A stretch of 64,000 nt of DNA, taken from the NCBI GenBank assembly GCA_040901765.1, contig JBBDYG010000040.1:310001-374000 (forward strand). The letters run 5' to 3'. Below, piece by piece: positions 37,846 to 46,938 of this stretch; position 1 is the stretch's first letter; the number at the start of each line of letters is the position of its first letter. The notes beneath the pieces were generated by a model. That model saw only the letters and a program-made list of their open reading frames with translations, was not told where the DNA came from and ran no database searches. The translations under genes were made by a program, and so were the position numbers. Source of the DNA: JBBDYG01 sp040901765. Its GTDB lineage: Bacteria > Planctomycetota > Planctomycetia > Pirellulales > Lacipirellulaceae.

Positions 37846-38751
37846 TCATTCCATCGGTTCCGGGGCCACGGTCGCTTCGGCAGCGAGATCCAACTGGGCG
37901 ACGGCCAGCTTGTTGGCTTCCGTGTCGTCGAGCCGCTCGAACCTCAGGCGGACGTTCATAAAGTAAGCGTCCTGGCGAAGAACCGTCCCGTCTTCAGCCA
38001 CCCACACGTTGGAACGCAGACGATTGTCGGCGGCGATGCCTGCGCTTGAGAGCGTGCGATACTCGACCCGGCGGGCGTTCACAAGTTGGCCGTGGTGCAG
38101 AATCGGATGCTCTTCGACGACTTCCGCCTCAACCATTTCAATCGGATTCTGCGGCGAAGAGAAGGGACTGTAATCGTCGCGCCGCCATTTGCGGCCGACA
38201 TAGACCTGCAGCAGCTTGGCATCCGGGGTCAACTCGCGGCCCAGCCACGCGTCTTTTGGCCAAGGATACTTGAAGCGTCGCTTGAAATCTCCGGCCTGAA
38301 GTCCGATCTGCAGCGCATCGTCGCGCACCCTCCCCAGCATGCGGATCGCCGACGGAAGTTCGTTCACCCAGACCTTCGTGTCAAATGAGGCCAGATTGCC
38401 GAGCGGGTCGATTGTCGTACGCGTGCGCATGTCCAAATGGATATCGCCAATGTTCTGCACGAGACTCGCCATCCAATGTGGAGCGATCTCACGCAAGGGG
38501 ATTTCGGTGAGCGAAACCCGGCTGTGTACCTCCGTTGTGTCGAGCGCTCCGGGCACCATCTGGCTGACGGCGTATCCGACCGAAGCGCCATCGACCTCGA
38601 TGCTCCACGCCACAGCCTGATTCTTGAGGGGCACGCCGGTGCTCGGGGGATCGCCATTGAAAAACGGCGGGAGAATCTTTGCCACCAGGAGCCAGGACAT
38701 GGTGGCCCCCCAAAGTAACGTTACAACGGCAACGAAGATTTTGTTCCCCAT
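37846..38751 (-). CDS. Membrane-anchored protein at the head of an ABC exporter operon
   Basis: A 301-residue protein with one N-terminal hydrophobic segment (about 5-27) and a soluble domain outside the membrane. No family is recognised. Conserved-looking strings include VGYAVSQMVPGALDTTEV and LLQVYVGRKWRRDDYSP. It ends only 18 bases before the ATP-binding gene, so it is probably co-transcribed with the exporter and may be an accessory or a substrate. Confidence 0.65.
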   Translation of the reverse strand: MGNKIFVAVVTLLWGATMSWLLVAKILPPFFNGDPPSTGVPLKNQAVAWSIEVDGASVGYAVSQMVPGALDTTEVHSRVSLTEIPLREIAPHWMASLVQNIGDIHLDMRTRTTIDPLGNLASFDTKVWVNELPSAIRMLGRVRDDALQIGLQAGDFKRRFKYPWPKDAWLGRELTPDAKLLQVYVGRKWRRDDYSPFSSPQNPIEMVEAEVVEEHPILHHGQLVNARRVEYRTLSSAGIAADNRLRSNVWVAEDGTVLRQDAYFMNVRLRFERLDDTEANKLAVAQLDLAAEATVAPEPME

Positions 38752-38980
38752 AGTCCGTCCAGCCCGGTGGGATTTCTCTATAAAGCGTATTGCGACGCGG
38801 TGCGCAGAATCTGCGCGTCCGCGGACTGCCGTTATTAGTTTAGTGTACCCCCGTAACGAAGGCGAGCGACCGGGAAAGAACTCCGCCCTAGCTAACTCGC
38901 CCGATTTCTAGGGTTCGGCTGACTTCGGCAACGGCGAAGTGTGAGTTGCTGGCTGCGAGTAACCGCTAGCCGACCACCGC

Positions 38981-39598
38981 TTACCGCGGCAAAGAATCAA
39001 CACCCACTGGCGTGGCGGGTTCCGGTTTTTCACGTAGCGATTGCTGGATCGCTTCGATAAGATCACCGCCGGTGTAAATGCGACCGGTTGGCTCGTTAAG
39101 GTTCACGCCGTGGGGCGAATTGGCTGTCATCGCGCCGAGCCGACGCCCCGAGGCGGTCGTGGCCAGATACTGGATCAATTTGTCGCCGCCCGGATCGCGC
39201 TGAAGTTGCCGGACGAGTTGATCGCCTTGGGGCAACGCAGCCAGACGTTCGAGCCGCGCATATCCGCCCGGAATTTGGCCGATTTTGCGAAGGAACTTCT
39301 TGCCGCCGGCCGTGCCGAACTGCTTGAGAAGCGGTGAGCTGTTGGCCACCGCACGGCTGAGAATCGCCGCCGCTTGCGGTATTTTGTGACCTTGGGCAGC
39401 CAGCCGGGTCAGCACGGCTTCGACCTGCGCCTTGTTAAGGAGGTCGCCGGATTGATAACCGGAACCCTCGAGTATTGCGCCAACTGCTGTTGCGATTGGC
39501 TCGCTGTTTGCAACCTCCGCAACGGCCCCAGCGGAGACGGGCGCGAACATCACTGCACCGATAGCGGTCAATAACCCAGTAAAAAGTGTTGTTTTCAC
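38981..39598 (-). CDS. Secreted protein of unknown function
   Basis: A 205-residue protein with a signal peptide (KTTLFTGLLTAIGAVMFAPV, cleavage near AGAVA). The mature part is helical and rich in Leu, Gln and Gly (AQVEAVLTRLAAQGHKIPQ, GDQLVRQLQRDPGGDKLIQYL). No family recognised. The start is a GTG at 39598 and lacks a good ribosome site. The region upstream (38752-38980) is non-coding. Confidence 0.55.
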   Translation of the reverse strand: MKTTLFTGLLTAIGAVMFAPVSAGAVAEVANSEPIATAVGAILEGSGYQSGDLLNKAQVEAVLTRLAAQGHKIPQAAAILSRAVANSSPLLKQFGTAGGKKFLRKIGQIPGGYARLERLAALPQGDQLVRQLQRDPGGDKLIQYLATTASGRRLGAMTANSPHGVNLNEPTGRIYTGGDLIEAIQQSLREKPEPATPVGVDSLPR

Positions 39599-39926
39599 GG
39601 GATGCTCGTTGAATTTTAGGAGCGGGGCAAGCAGCTTTTTTCGCTGTAAGAACGGCCAGCGCGCTTGTAATTCCTGCTATCGGAGTTTGGGCCAGATAAT
39701 CGCCACGTTAGTATTTATGCGGCAAGTCGCAGAACGACGTCGCTTCGTTTCGGTATCGCTTTATAACGTAAGTGCTTTGTCCGTCAATGGTTAAGATGCC
39801 GACTGCGAATTTGTAAAATATGCGGATTTCCGCAGATGATTGATTTTCCGATGCTAACAGATTACCATCTTCCTATATCCGAGGTGTTCGGGCTTATCTA
39901 CTTTGGCGGTATCAGGAGGAGCGACC
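39599..39926. other. Non-coding stretch between divergent genes
   Basis: About 330 bases, relatively AT-rich toward the right end. It should hold promoters for the genes on both sides. No clear structure found. Confidence 0.5.
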
Positions 39927-40178
39927 ATGCCACGATCTACGTACTACGTTCAGGAATGTCCGACCTGCGGGCGAAACTTGCAGGTGCGAGTCGAGTACTT
40001 AGGACGCCTCATTGTCTGCCAGCACTGCAGTGCTCGCTTCGAGGCCTGCCAATCGGGCGAAGAGAGTTCTTCGCACGTTCTCTCGGGAGCCGCGCTGATG
40101 CAGCGGGCTGAGGAACTGATTACAGCGAGCGAGAGCCAGATTTCCCGCAGCCGTGAATTCGCCGCGCAGCCGAAGTGA
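39927..40178 (+). CDS. Small zinc-ribbon protein
   Basis: An 83-residue protein with two CxxC pairs, CPTCG at positions 10-14 and CQHC at 31-34, forming one zinc ribbon, and a helical polar tail. A strong ribosome site (AGGAGG) lies 7 bases before the ATG at 39927. Proteins of this size with a zinc ribbon are common in planctomycetes; function unknown. Confidence 0.7.
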   Translation: MPRSTYYVQECPTCGRNLQVRVEYLGRLIVCQHCSARFEACQSGEESSSHVLSGAALMQRAEELITASESQISRSREFAAQPK

Positions 40179-40203
40179 CGAGGCGGAACAGCGTCTGCGA
40201 GCT

Positions 40204-41496
40204 TTAGGATTCCGAGCGCATGCTGTGTAAATCGCCGAAGAATTCGGGATAGGTCTTGGCGACACAGTTCGGATTGCGGATTCTGATGCCCGGCTGCCGG
40301 AGGCCAACGAGCGCGAAGCTCATGGCCATGCGGTGGTCATCATAGGTATCGATTTCGGCCGCTTGTAAGCGACCCGGAGTAATCAATAGACCATCGGCCG
40401 ACTCCTCCACTTGCGCCCCGAGCTTGCGCAACTCGGCTGCCAGCGCGGCGATTCGGTCGGTCTCTTTATGGCGGATGTGTCCCACGCCCATGATTCTGGT
40501 CGGACCGTCCGCAAACAGCGCAACCGCGGCGAGAGTCTGTGCTGTATCGCTAATCGAATTCATATCGACCTCAATGCCCTTCAGTGGCCGACCGGTGACC
40601 GTTATGGCGTTTGGCGTCCGCGCGACGTCGCAGCCCATCGCCTCCAGGCAATCGACGAAGGCGACATCGCCCTGAATGCTCGTCTCGCCCAAGCCCTCCA
40701 CCGTGACCGATCCGCCCGCAATAGCGGCGGCGGCCCAGAAATAACTCGCCGCCGATGCATCTGGCTCGATGTCATAGGTCTGAGGCCGGTACGATCCCGG
40801 GCTTGGCACACGAAACGATGTGAAGCTATCGCTTACGTCAACAGGAATGCCAAAGGCGGCCATTACGCGTAACGTCATGTCGATGTAGGGCCGTGAAACG
40901 AGTGGCCCTTCGATTTCAAGTTCTACTGGCGTGACGGCACCAGGCGCTGCCAACAGCAGGCCGCTTAGGAACTGGCTCGACAGGTCGCCGCGTACTTGAG
41001 TTCGCCCACCATGTAATCCGTTGGCATGAACGACTACCGGCGGACAGTTGTTGCCGGTCTCGCTACGAGCATCAACAGCTAACTGCGTCAAAGCCTCTAA
41101 CAGATCGCCGATCGGCCGCTCGCGCATTCGCGGCACGCCGTCGAGTCGAAACGTGCCGTGGCCTACGGCAACCAGCGGGGTGAGAAACCGAATCGTCGTG
41201 CCGCTATTTCCGACGAATAAATCGGCGCTGGCGGCCGGAATCTCTCCGCCGCAACCCTTCACGACCAGCGTTCGCCCCGCGTCTCGAACGTCGATCGCGA
41301 TGCCCAGCTTGCGCAAGCAGTCGATCATCACCCGCGTGTCATCGCTGTCGAGCGCGCCGCTGAGCGTGGACTCGCCATCTGCAAGTGCCGCGCAGACTAA
41401 GGCACGATTAGTGATGCTTTTCGAGCCGGGCGGGCGCATGCGCGCGTGGAGCGGGCCGGTGAGCGGTTCGACTTCAAGAACGTCGGGCAGGGCCAT
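40204..41496 (-). CDS. aroA: 3-phosphoshikimate 1-carboxyvinyltransferase (EPSP synthase)
   Basis: A 430-residue EPSP synthase of the shikimate pathway, which joins phosphoenolpyruvate to shikimate 3-phosphate. PGSKSITNRAL (23-33) and GNSGTTIRFLTPL are the substrate-binding motifs, followed by RMRERPIGDLLEAL and KETDRIAALAAELRKLG. Length and order are those of the full enzyme. The ATG at 41496 shares bases with the stop of the PQQ gene (TGATG), which means coupled translation. Its product chorismate is the substrate of MqnA in this window. Confidence 0.95.
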   Translation of the reverse strand: MALPDVLEVEPLTGPLHARMRPPGSKSITNRALVCAALADGESTLSGALDSDDTRVMIDCLRKLGIAIDVRDAGRTLVVKGCGGEIPAASADLFVGNSGTTIRFLTPLVAVGHGTFRLDGVPRMRERPIGDLLEALTQLAVDARSETGNNCPPVVVHANGLHGGRTQVRGDLSSQFLSGLLLAAPGAVTPVELEIEGPLVSRPYIDMTLRVMAAFGIPVDVSDSFTSFRVPSPGSYRPQTYDIEPDASAASYFWAAAAIAGGSVTVEGLGETSIQGDVAFVDCLEAMGCDVARTPNAITVTGRPLKGIEVDMNSISDTAQTLAAVALFADGPTRIMGVGHIRHKETDRIAALAAELRKLGAQVEESADGLLITPGRLQAAEIDTYDDHRMAMSFALVGLRQPGIRIRNPNCVAKTYPEFFGDLHSMRSES

Positions 41497-42761
41497 CACT
41501 TGGGCGCCTGTGAAGCTGGTCGGATTGCAACGCCACTCGCCGCGATTTTCCAAAGCTTTTTATGGCTGCGCGCGAAGAGGGCGTTATTGGCGACCGCGGG
41601 AGAGCCAAGCATCTCGGCGCTAAATTTATTCTCGGCGAGAATCTTTCCATCGTCGTGACGGTCCACGACGAACGCCGTTCCCTCAGAATTAATACAGATC
41701 AGGTGATTGCCGACGGCCACCGGAGTGGCCCAAAACTGGCCCCCCAAGCGGCGCCGCCACTGGACCTCCCCCGTATCGGCATTGCCACAAACGAGCACGC
41801 CGGCCGAACCAATCACGTAGACTCGATTATCGACGACCACGGGACTGGGGCTGGACGGCCGAAGCGGCGCCGAACTCCAAATGGGCGCGTCCGCGTCGCT
41901 CACGCCGTCTTGTATAGAAAACATCGTTACGTTGTCGCCGGGCACAAATAGCCGGCCGCCCTCGACGACCGCCGAGGCAATTGACGCACAAGCGTGCTTT
42001 CGATGCCACAGGGGGCTGCCAGAGACTGGATCGTGCAGCGACACTCCGTCGGCCGATTGAAGCACGACCGCCGGAACGCAGCCGTTTTCTTCGTCAATCG
42101 CGCTGGGCGACGCCCACTGAGCAGTTCGGGGTCGGTCGATCATCCAGCGCGGCGCCCCAGTGACGGCATCAAAGGCCGCCGCGAACGAATCTCCTTGCGA
42201 TTCGCACTGCACGATTACCGCGCCGGCGGCCACGGTCGGCGACGACGACATGCCCACGTCGTTTCCCAGTTTCGGATGGTCCAGCACTAATCCCCGCATC
42301 CACAGCAGGTTGCCGTCGAGATCAAGGCTTACTAGGTCGTTCGAGGAAAAGAAGGCAAATACATGCTCGCCATCGCTGGCCGGCGTTGGTGTGGCGTTCG
42401 CCATTGTCGGATGAAACAGAGTGCGGCCAGTGGCCCAGAACTGGCGGTGCCAAAGTTGCTGGCCTGTCGTTTCATCGAACGCCAGGACGTGTAGTCGATC
42501 CTCCGTCGGTCCACTCGATGCGGTGACGATCACCCTTCCGCCGATCACAATCGGGCCGGAGACGCCGCGGCCGGGAATATCGGCAGTCCACGCGATGTTC
42601 GTGCCATCATCCACCGCCCACACCGTGGGAACGACATCTTCCATCGCCACGCTCCGGCCGCCCGCACCTCGAAACGTCGGCCAGTCGCTCGCTAGTGCGG
42701 GGGAGCTTCCCGAAAGAACTGCCGCGAGTGTGAGGCTCGTGATGAGTAGTTTATGAATCAT
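41496..42761 (-). CDS. Exported PQQ-type beta-propeller protein
   Basis: A 421-residue protein: signal peptide (ends near ALA-SDWP), then propeller blades such as VIGGRVIVTASSGP, AFDETTGQQLWHRQFWATG, AFDAVTGAPRWMID and GNADTGEVQWRRRLGGQFWATP. The N-terminal DWPTFRGAGGRS is the usual lead-in of planctomycete propellers. Probably a scaffold or binding protein and not a quinoprotein dehydrogenase. It begins 4 bases after the upstream gene and ends with TGATG into aroA. The frame extends upstream to 42899, but the ATG at 42761 starts the signal peptide. Confidence 0.83.
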   Translation of the reverse strand: MIHKLLITSLTLAAVLSGSSPALASDWPTFRGAGGRSVAMEDVVPTVWAVDDGTNIAWTADIPGRGVSGPIVIGGRVIVTASSGPTEDRLHVLAFDETTGQQLWHRQFWATGRTLFHPTMANATPTPASDGEHVFAFFSSNDLVSLDLDGNLLWMRGLVLDHPKLGNDVGMSSSPTVAAGAVIVQCESQGDSFAAAFDAVTGAPRWMIDRPRTAQWASPSAIDEENGCVPAVVLQSADGVSLHDPVSGSPLWHRKHACASIASAVVEGGRLFVPGDNVTMFSIQDGVSDADAPIWSSAPLRPSSPSPVVVDNRVYVIGSAGVLVCGNADTGEVQWRRRLGGQFWATPVAVGNHLICINSEGTAFVVDRHDDGKILAENKFSAEMLGSPAVANNALFARSHKKLWKIAASGVAIRPASQAPK

Positions 42762-42765
42762 GCGA

Positions 42766-43893
42766 TTAATTGTTTGGCTCTGAATGGATTGCGCCACCGA
42801 GTTCATCGCAGACGCGGAGCCTGAAATGCCACACCATGGCCCAATCTTCGGTGCGCTTCGTTTGGCAGACTTTGATCTTGATGGTGTTTTCGCCGTCAAT
42901 CAACTGAATGGGAACAACGTACTGATCCCAGTCGCCGCCGGCGTGAAAGACCTCATTCTCGGCGACTAGCTTTCCATTCAGCCAAAGTTTGGTGCCGTTG
43001 TTGGTTTCGTAACGAATCTGGGCCGACTGCGGTTTCGCCGCATTGAACTTTGCAACCGCGTACATCACGCCGGTCGCGTCTTTGCCGAGAGTCTTGCAAA
43101 AGTCGAGCTGCCCCAGTTCGCCGTCGGCTTGGGCCTCCTTCCAGGCCATCTCACCGTCCTTGCCTGGGTAGGTTGCGGCGAGATCGAGCGATTGTTCTGG
43201 CGGGTACAACGTCGAAACGCCGTTGCCATCAGCAATAGGAAAAGGCCCCACTGTATTCCATTCGGTCACGCACCCAAATTCATGCGTCAGGTCCGCTTGC
43301 CGGTTAAGCTTCTTGAGCTGCTCAGAAATGCCCTGAATCTGCTTAAATTGCCGCGATGCATGAAGGGCTTGCTCAAGCAGTACAGCTTTCTGGTCATCGC
43401 TGGGTGCCTCGGTTACTTGCTTGAGCAGATACTCGACCGCGTCGTACCGCAGCTCCAAACTCGGATCGTTGAGCAATTCTGGCAGCAGCATATTGGGAGT
43501 CTCCGGCTCGGCTAGGACGAGCCATTCGTAGGCCGACCGACGGGCGCGTGGCGACTGAGATGAGTCGAGCACGAAGGTCCGCAACGTATCGACCGGCAGT
43601 TTGCCGCCCGATCTTAGATGCCGTTCGACGACGGCGTCGCACGCCGAGCGGAGCCAATTCTCGGCCAGCGGCGAGGCGTCCTTCATTCCCGATAGGATCG
43701 CCGTGAGTTGATCGACGTTGGCTGTGGCAAGAGTCTTCCAAGCAGACTGGGCGGCGGGGACGACTTGGCCGGTTACCGACCGCACTTCGCTGATTGCGGG
43801 CGAAAGGTCGGCCGCATCGACGCTCTGAGCCGACAACGCGACGCCGATCAACATCGCAATGGTGAGGCCGGCGTTCCAGTGGCATTTTTCCAT
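42766..43893 (-). CDS. Exported protein with HEAT-like helices and a beta-sandwich domain
   Basis: A 375-residue protein with a signal peptide (ALSAQSVDA-ADLS). The middle part is helical and HEAT-like (NWLRSACDAVVERHLRSGG, LLNDPSLELRYDAVEYLL). The last 140 residues look like a jelly-roll domain of the PA14 or glycoside-hydrolase-accessory type (VMYAVAKFNAAKPQSAQIRY, LWLNGKLVAE). It lies 4 bases upstream of the PQQ gene, so the two and aroA form one operon. The function is unknown, possibly carbohydrate binding. Confidence 0.72.
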   Translation of the reverse strand: MEKCHWNAGLTIAMLIGVALSAQSVDAADLSPAISEVRSVTGQVVPAAQSAWKTLATANVDQLTAILSGMKDASPLAENWLRSACDAVVERHLRSGGKLPVDTLRTFVLDSSQSPRARRSAYEWLVLAEPETPNMLLPELLNDPSLELRYDAVEYLLKQVTEAPSDDQKAVLLEQALHASRQFKQIQGISEQLKKLNRQADLTHEFGCVTEWNTVGPFPIADGNGVSTLYPPEQSLDLAATYPGKDGEMAWKEAQADGELGQLDFCKTLGKDATGVMYAVAKFNAAKPQSAQIRYETNNGTKLWLNGKLVAENEVFHAGGDWDQYVVPIQLIDGENTIKIKVCQTKRTEDWAMVWHFRLRVCDELGGAIHSEPNN

Positions 43894-44040
43894 AAGTTTA
43901 GCTGCAACTGAGCGGCAGCAAGCTTGGTTGTGAGACCAGGTCACCTCGGGGTATTCTGTAGTAACAAGGTATCAAGCCACTTCGGCGATGGGCAGGTGGC
44001 GTCGCCCAGTAGGCAAGCATTGTAGCAGGACCGGTAATCG

Positions 44041-46320
44041 ATGCGAAAAGTCAAAACAGGCGGCGGCTGGCCGGCGGTTTTATACACCTTTCGGAAGGCC
44101 CGCGAAGTAGGCGGCTTTCTCAAGCTGTGGCGGGCGATGCGCAGCAAGAACGCCTGCAAAACCTGTGCGCTTGGCATGGGGGGCCAGCGGGGCGGTATGG
44201 TCAATGAGGAAGGGCACTTCCCCGAGGTTTGCAAGAAGTCGCTCCAGGCCATGGCCGCCGACATGCAAGGGGCCATCCGTCCCGAGTTCTGGAAACGATA
44301 CACGCCCGCCGCCCTCCGACAGTTCTCGCCCCGGGAGCTTGAGAATTGCGGACGGCTCGTCGATCCAATTCTCTACACTCGCGAAACGGGCCGCTACCAA
44401 ACCATATCGTGGGACGACGCCCTGCGGCGAATCGTCGAAAAGCTTGCAGCCACACCCCCGGACGAGACCTTTTGGTACTTCAGTGGCCGCAGCAGCAACG
44501 AAGCGGGTTTCTTGCTGCAACTGTTCGCTCGGTTGTACGGCACGAACAACGTCAACAATTGCAGCTTTTACTGCCACCAGGCGAGCGGTGTTGGTCTGAC
44601 GAGCGTCACTGGAAGCGGCACGGCGACGCTCGAGTTAGAAGACCTCGAATACACGGACCTCGTGTTCGTCATTGGCGGCAATCCCGCGTCGAATCACCCC
44701 CGACTGATGCGGACGCTCATGCGCGTGAAGCGTCGTGGCGGGCGCGTGATTGTGATCAACCCCGTTGTGGAGACGGGCCTCGTGAATTTCAGCGTGCCGA
44801 GCGATGTGCGGAGCTTGCTGTTCGGCACGAAGATCGCCGATCTCTACGTGCAGCCACACATTGGCGGCGACCTGGCATTGCTCACGGGCATCGCCAAACG
44901 TATCGTCGAGATGAACGCGCAAGACGAATCGTATTTGAACGAGCACACAACCGGTTGGCCCGAGCTGCGCGAGCGGCTAGCGGGCACGACCTGGGACGAA
45001 ATTGTCGGCAAGAGCGGCGTGCCACGCGAGCAGATCGACGAAATCGCGAAGTATTACGCTGCCTCCAAGCAGGCCGTGTTTAGCTGGACGATGGGCATCA
45101 CACACCACGTCCACGGCGTGGAAAACGTGCAGGCGATCGCCAACCTGGCGCTGCTGCGGGGCATGGTGGGGAAACCGGGCACGGGATTGCTTCCGATTCG
45201 GGGTCACTCGAACGTGCAGGGCATCGGCTCGATGGGCGTCGCGCCGAAGCTCAAGGACGCGGTGTTCGACCGCCTGCAAAGTCACTTTGGCGTCGAACTG
45301 CCAACAACGCCCGGCCGAGATACGATGGCCTGCATCGAAGGCGCAGCCAGCGGCGAGCTAAAGGTCGGCTTCTGCTTGGGTGGCAATCTCTACGGCTCGA
45401 ACCCCGATGCGTCGTTCGCCGAAAAGGCTCTGTCGAATCTTGACTTAGTCGTCTATCTCAACACCACACTCAACACGGGCCACGCTCGCGGCTTAGCGCG
45501 CGAAACGATCATTCTTCCAGTTCTGGCCCGCGACGAAGAACCGCAACCCACCACGCAAGAATCAATGTTCAACTACATCCGCCTCAGCGACGGCGGCCCA
45601 CGGCGTCACAACGGCCCGCGTAGCGAAGTGGAAATTATCGCAGTAATCGCTGAGCAGACGTTCGCCTCGCTCTCCGACAATCCCAAATCCCAAATCCCAA
45701 ATCCTAAATCCGTAATCGACTGGCGATCGATGCAAGACACCGGAAAAATCCGCGATGCAATCGCAAAGATCGTCCCGGGCTTCGAGCAGATCGGCGGCAT
45801 CGACGAGACGAAGCAAGAGTTCCAAATTCAAGGCCGCACGTTTCATTCGCCCCGCTTCGCCACACCTGACGGCCGGGCGCGATTGCACTTCCATTCGCTG
45901 CCCGACCTCCAAGCCGCCGATGACGGCGAGCTACGGCTCATGACAATTCGCAGCGAGGGCCAATTCAACACGGTGGTGTACGAAGACTACGACCTCTACC
46001 GCGGCATCGACCGCCGCGACGTGATCTTGCTCCACCCCGACGACCTCGCGCGACTAAACCTCGCCGACGGCGATTTGGTGACCGTTCACGGCCCTGCCGG
46101 CTCGATGCCTCGCATCCGCGCCACGAAGTTCGACGCCATCCGCCCCGGCAATGTGGCGATGTACTACCCCGAGGCCAACGTGCTGGTAAGCCGCCACCTC
46201 GACCCCGCCAGCAAAACGCCGGCGTTTAAGTGCGTGGCGGTGACAGTGGAAAAGTGCCAAGCGGCGCAGCCATTGCTCGACATTTTAACACTTGAAAGTG
46301 ACGTGCCCATCAAAGTATAG
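44041..46320 (+). CDS. YdeP/FdhF-family molybdopterin oxidoreductase
   Basis: A 759-residue member of the formate-dehydrogenase-like molybdopterin family. Cys39, Cys42 and Cys64 could ligate a cluster, though a fourth ligand is not obvious. NNCSFYCHQAS with Cys178-His179 sits at the position where formate dehydrogenases carry the Mo-binding Cys or SeCys followed by His. VFVIGGNPASNHPRLMRTLM and GTGLLPIRGHSNVQGIGSMG are cofactor-binding segments, and the C-terminal fold is complete. YdeP-type proteins are linked to acid resistance; a real substrate is unknown. A heptamer repeat lies in frame within the gene. Confidence 0.88.
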   Translation: MRKVKTGGGWPAVLYTFRKAREVGGFLKLWRAMRSKNACKTCALGMGGQRGGMVNEEGHFPEVCKKSLQAMAADMQGAIRPEFWKRYTPAALRQFSPRELENCGRLVDPILYTRETGRYQTISWDDALRRIVEKLAATPPDETFWYFSGRSSNEAGFLLQLFARLYGTNNVNNCSFYCHQASGVGLTSVTGSGTATLELEDLEYTDLVFVIGGNPASNHPRLMRTLMRVKRRGGRVIVINPVVETGLVNFSVPSDVRSLLFGTKIADLYVQPHIGGDLALLTGIAKRIVEMNAQDESYLNEHTTGWPELRERLAGTTWDEIVGKSGVPREQIDEIAKYYAASKQAVFSWTMGITHHVHGVENVQAIANLALLRGMVGKPGTGLLPIRGHSNVQGIGSMGVAPKLKDAVFDRLQSHFGVELPTTPGRDTMACIEGAASGELKVGFCLGGNLYGSNPDASFAEKALSNLDLVVYLNTTLNTGHARGLARETIILPVLARDEEPQPTTQESMFNYIRLSDGGPRRHNGPRSEVEIIAVIAEQTFASLSDNPKSQIPNPKSVIDWRSMQDTGKIRDAIAKIVPGFEQIGGIDETKQEFQIQGRTFHSPRFATPDGRARLHFHSLPDLQAADDGELRLMTIRSEGQFNTVVYEDYDLYRGIDRRDVILLHPDDLARLNLADGDLVTVHGPAGSMPRIRATKFDAIRPGNVAMYYPEANVLVSRHLDPASKTPAFKCVAVTVEKCQAAQPLLDILTLESDVPIKV
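45679..45711. repeat. Heptamer tandem repeat inside a coding region (AATCCCA)
   Basis: Almost five head-to-tail 7-base units (AATCCCA x3, AATCCTA, AATCC) lie inside the oxidoreductase gene. Three units make seven codons, so the frame stays open and the protein gains NPKSQIPNPKS at a loop-like site. Confidence 0.85.
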
Positions 46321-46327
46321 TAAGAGC

Positions 46328-46549
46328 ATGAATACTGATGCAAAACTGTTATTCGATACCGCGATGCAACTACCCGATACCGATCGGTCAGAATTGGCGG
46401 CGTCGCTTATAGCAAGTCTCGATGCCTCGACGGATGAAGACGTTGAAGCGGCTTGGAGCGAAGAGATTGAGCGCCGAATTAGCGATCTCGATAGCGGACG
46501 GGTGAAGGCCGTCCCGTGGGTTCAAGCGAGGAAGATCATAACGGGATAA
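46328..46549 (+). CDS. Addiction-module antitoxin component
   Basis: A 73-residue acidic protein of the putative addiction-module component type: LLFDTAMQLPDTDRSELAASLIASLD followed by AWSEEIERRISDLDSGRVKAVPW. In this family the protein neutralises a downstream RelE/ParE toxin, which is the arrangement here (4-base spacing). I chose the ATG at 46328; an upstream one at 46292 lies within the oxidoreductase gene. Confidence 0.85.
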   Translation: MNTDAKLLFDTAMQLPDTDRSELAASLIASLDASTDEDVEAAWSEEIERRISDLDSGRVKAVPWVQARKIITG

Positions 46550-46553
46550 TCGG

Positions 46554-46847
46554 ATGGAACTTGAGCTTCATCCCGAGGCGATCGAGGAAGCCCGCGAAGC
46601 TCGCGACTGGTACGAACTTCGAAGCGACAACGCCGCTGTTGCATTTGTCGCGGAATTAGACTGTGCCGTTGAACGAATTTCCGTCTCACCGGAACGCTGG
46701 ACTCGTTACTTGCACGGCACTCGTCGATATTTGATGAAACGGTATCCGTTTGCCGTTGTCTATCGAACTTTGGGCGATAGACTCCAAATCGTTGCTGTGG
46801 CTCATGGACGCCGTCGACCGGGGTATTGGCGACGACGAATTAAGTGA
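46554..46847 (+). CDS. RelE/ParE-family toxin
   Basis: A 97-residue toxin-fold protein: LHPEAIEEAREARDWYELRS, FVAELDCAVERISVSPERW and the C-terminal AVVYRTLGDRLQIVAVAHGRRRPGYW are the ordered ParE/RelE motifs, ending in the usual basic tail. It should be a gyrase poison or a ribosome-dependent RNase; sequence alone does not decide. It forms a complete toxin-antitoxin pair with the preceding gene. Confidence 0.9.
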   Translation: MELELHPEAIEEAREARDWYELRSDNAAVAFVAELDCAVERISVSPERWTRYLHGTRRYLMKRYPFAVVYRTLGDRLQIVAVAHGRRRPGYWRRRIK

Positions 46848-46938
46848 ACGGCGCTCGCTTGGTAATGCAATCGGCGATTAGCTAATCAAGCGAGCCGCGG
46901 ACGACAACGCCGCGGCTCGCTCTTTAATTCCGCGTTTG

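Noticed and set aside
42766..43893. Part of the shikimate pathway by operon membership
   Set aside because: Signal peptide and carbohydrate-binding-like domain make a cytoplasmic biosynthetic role unlikely.
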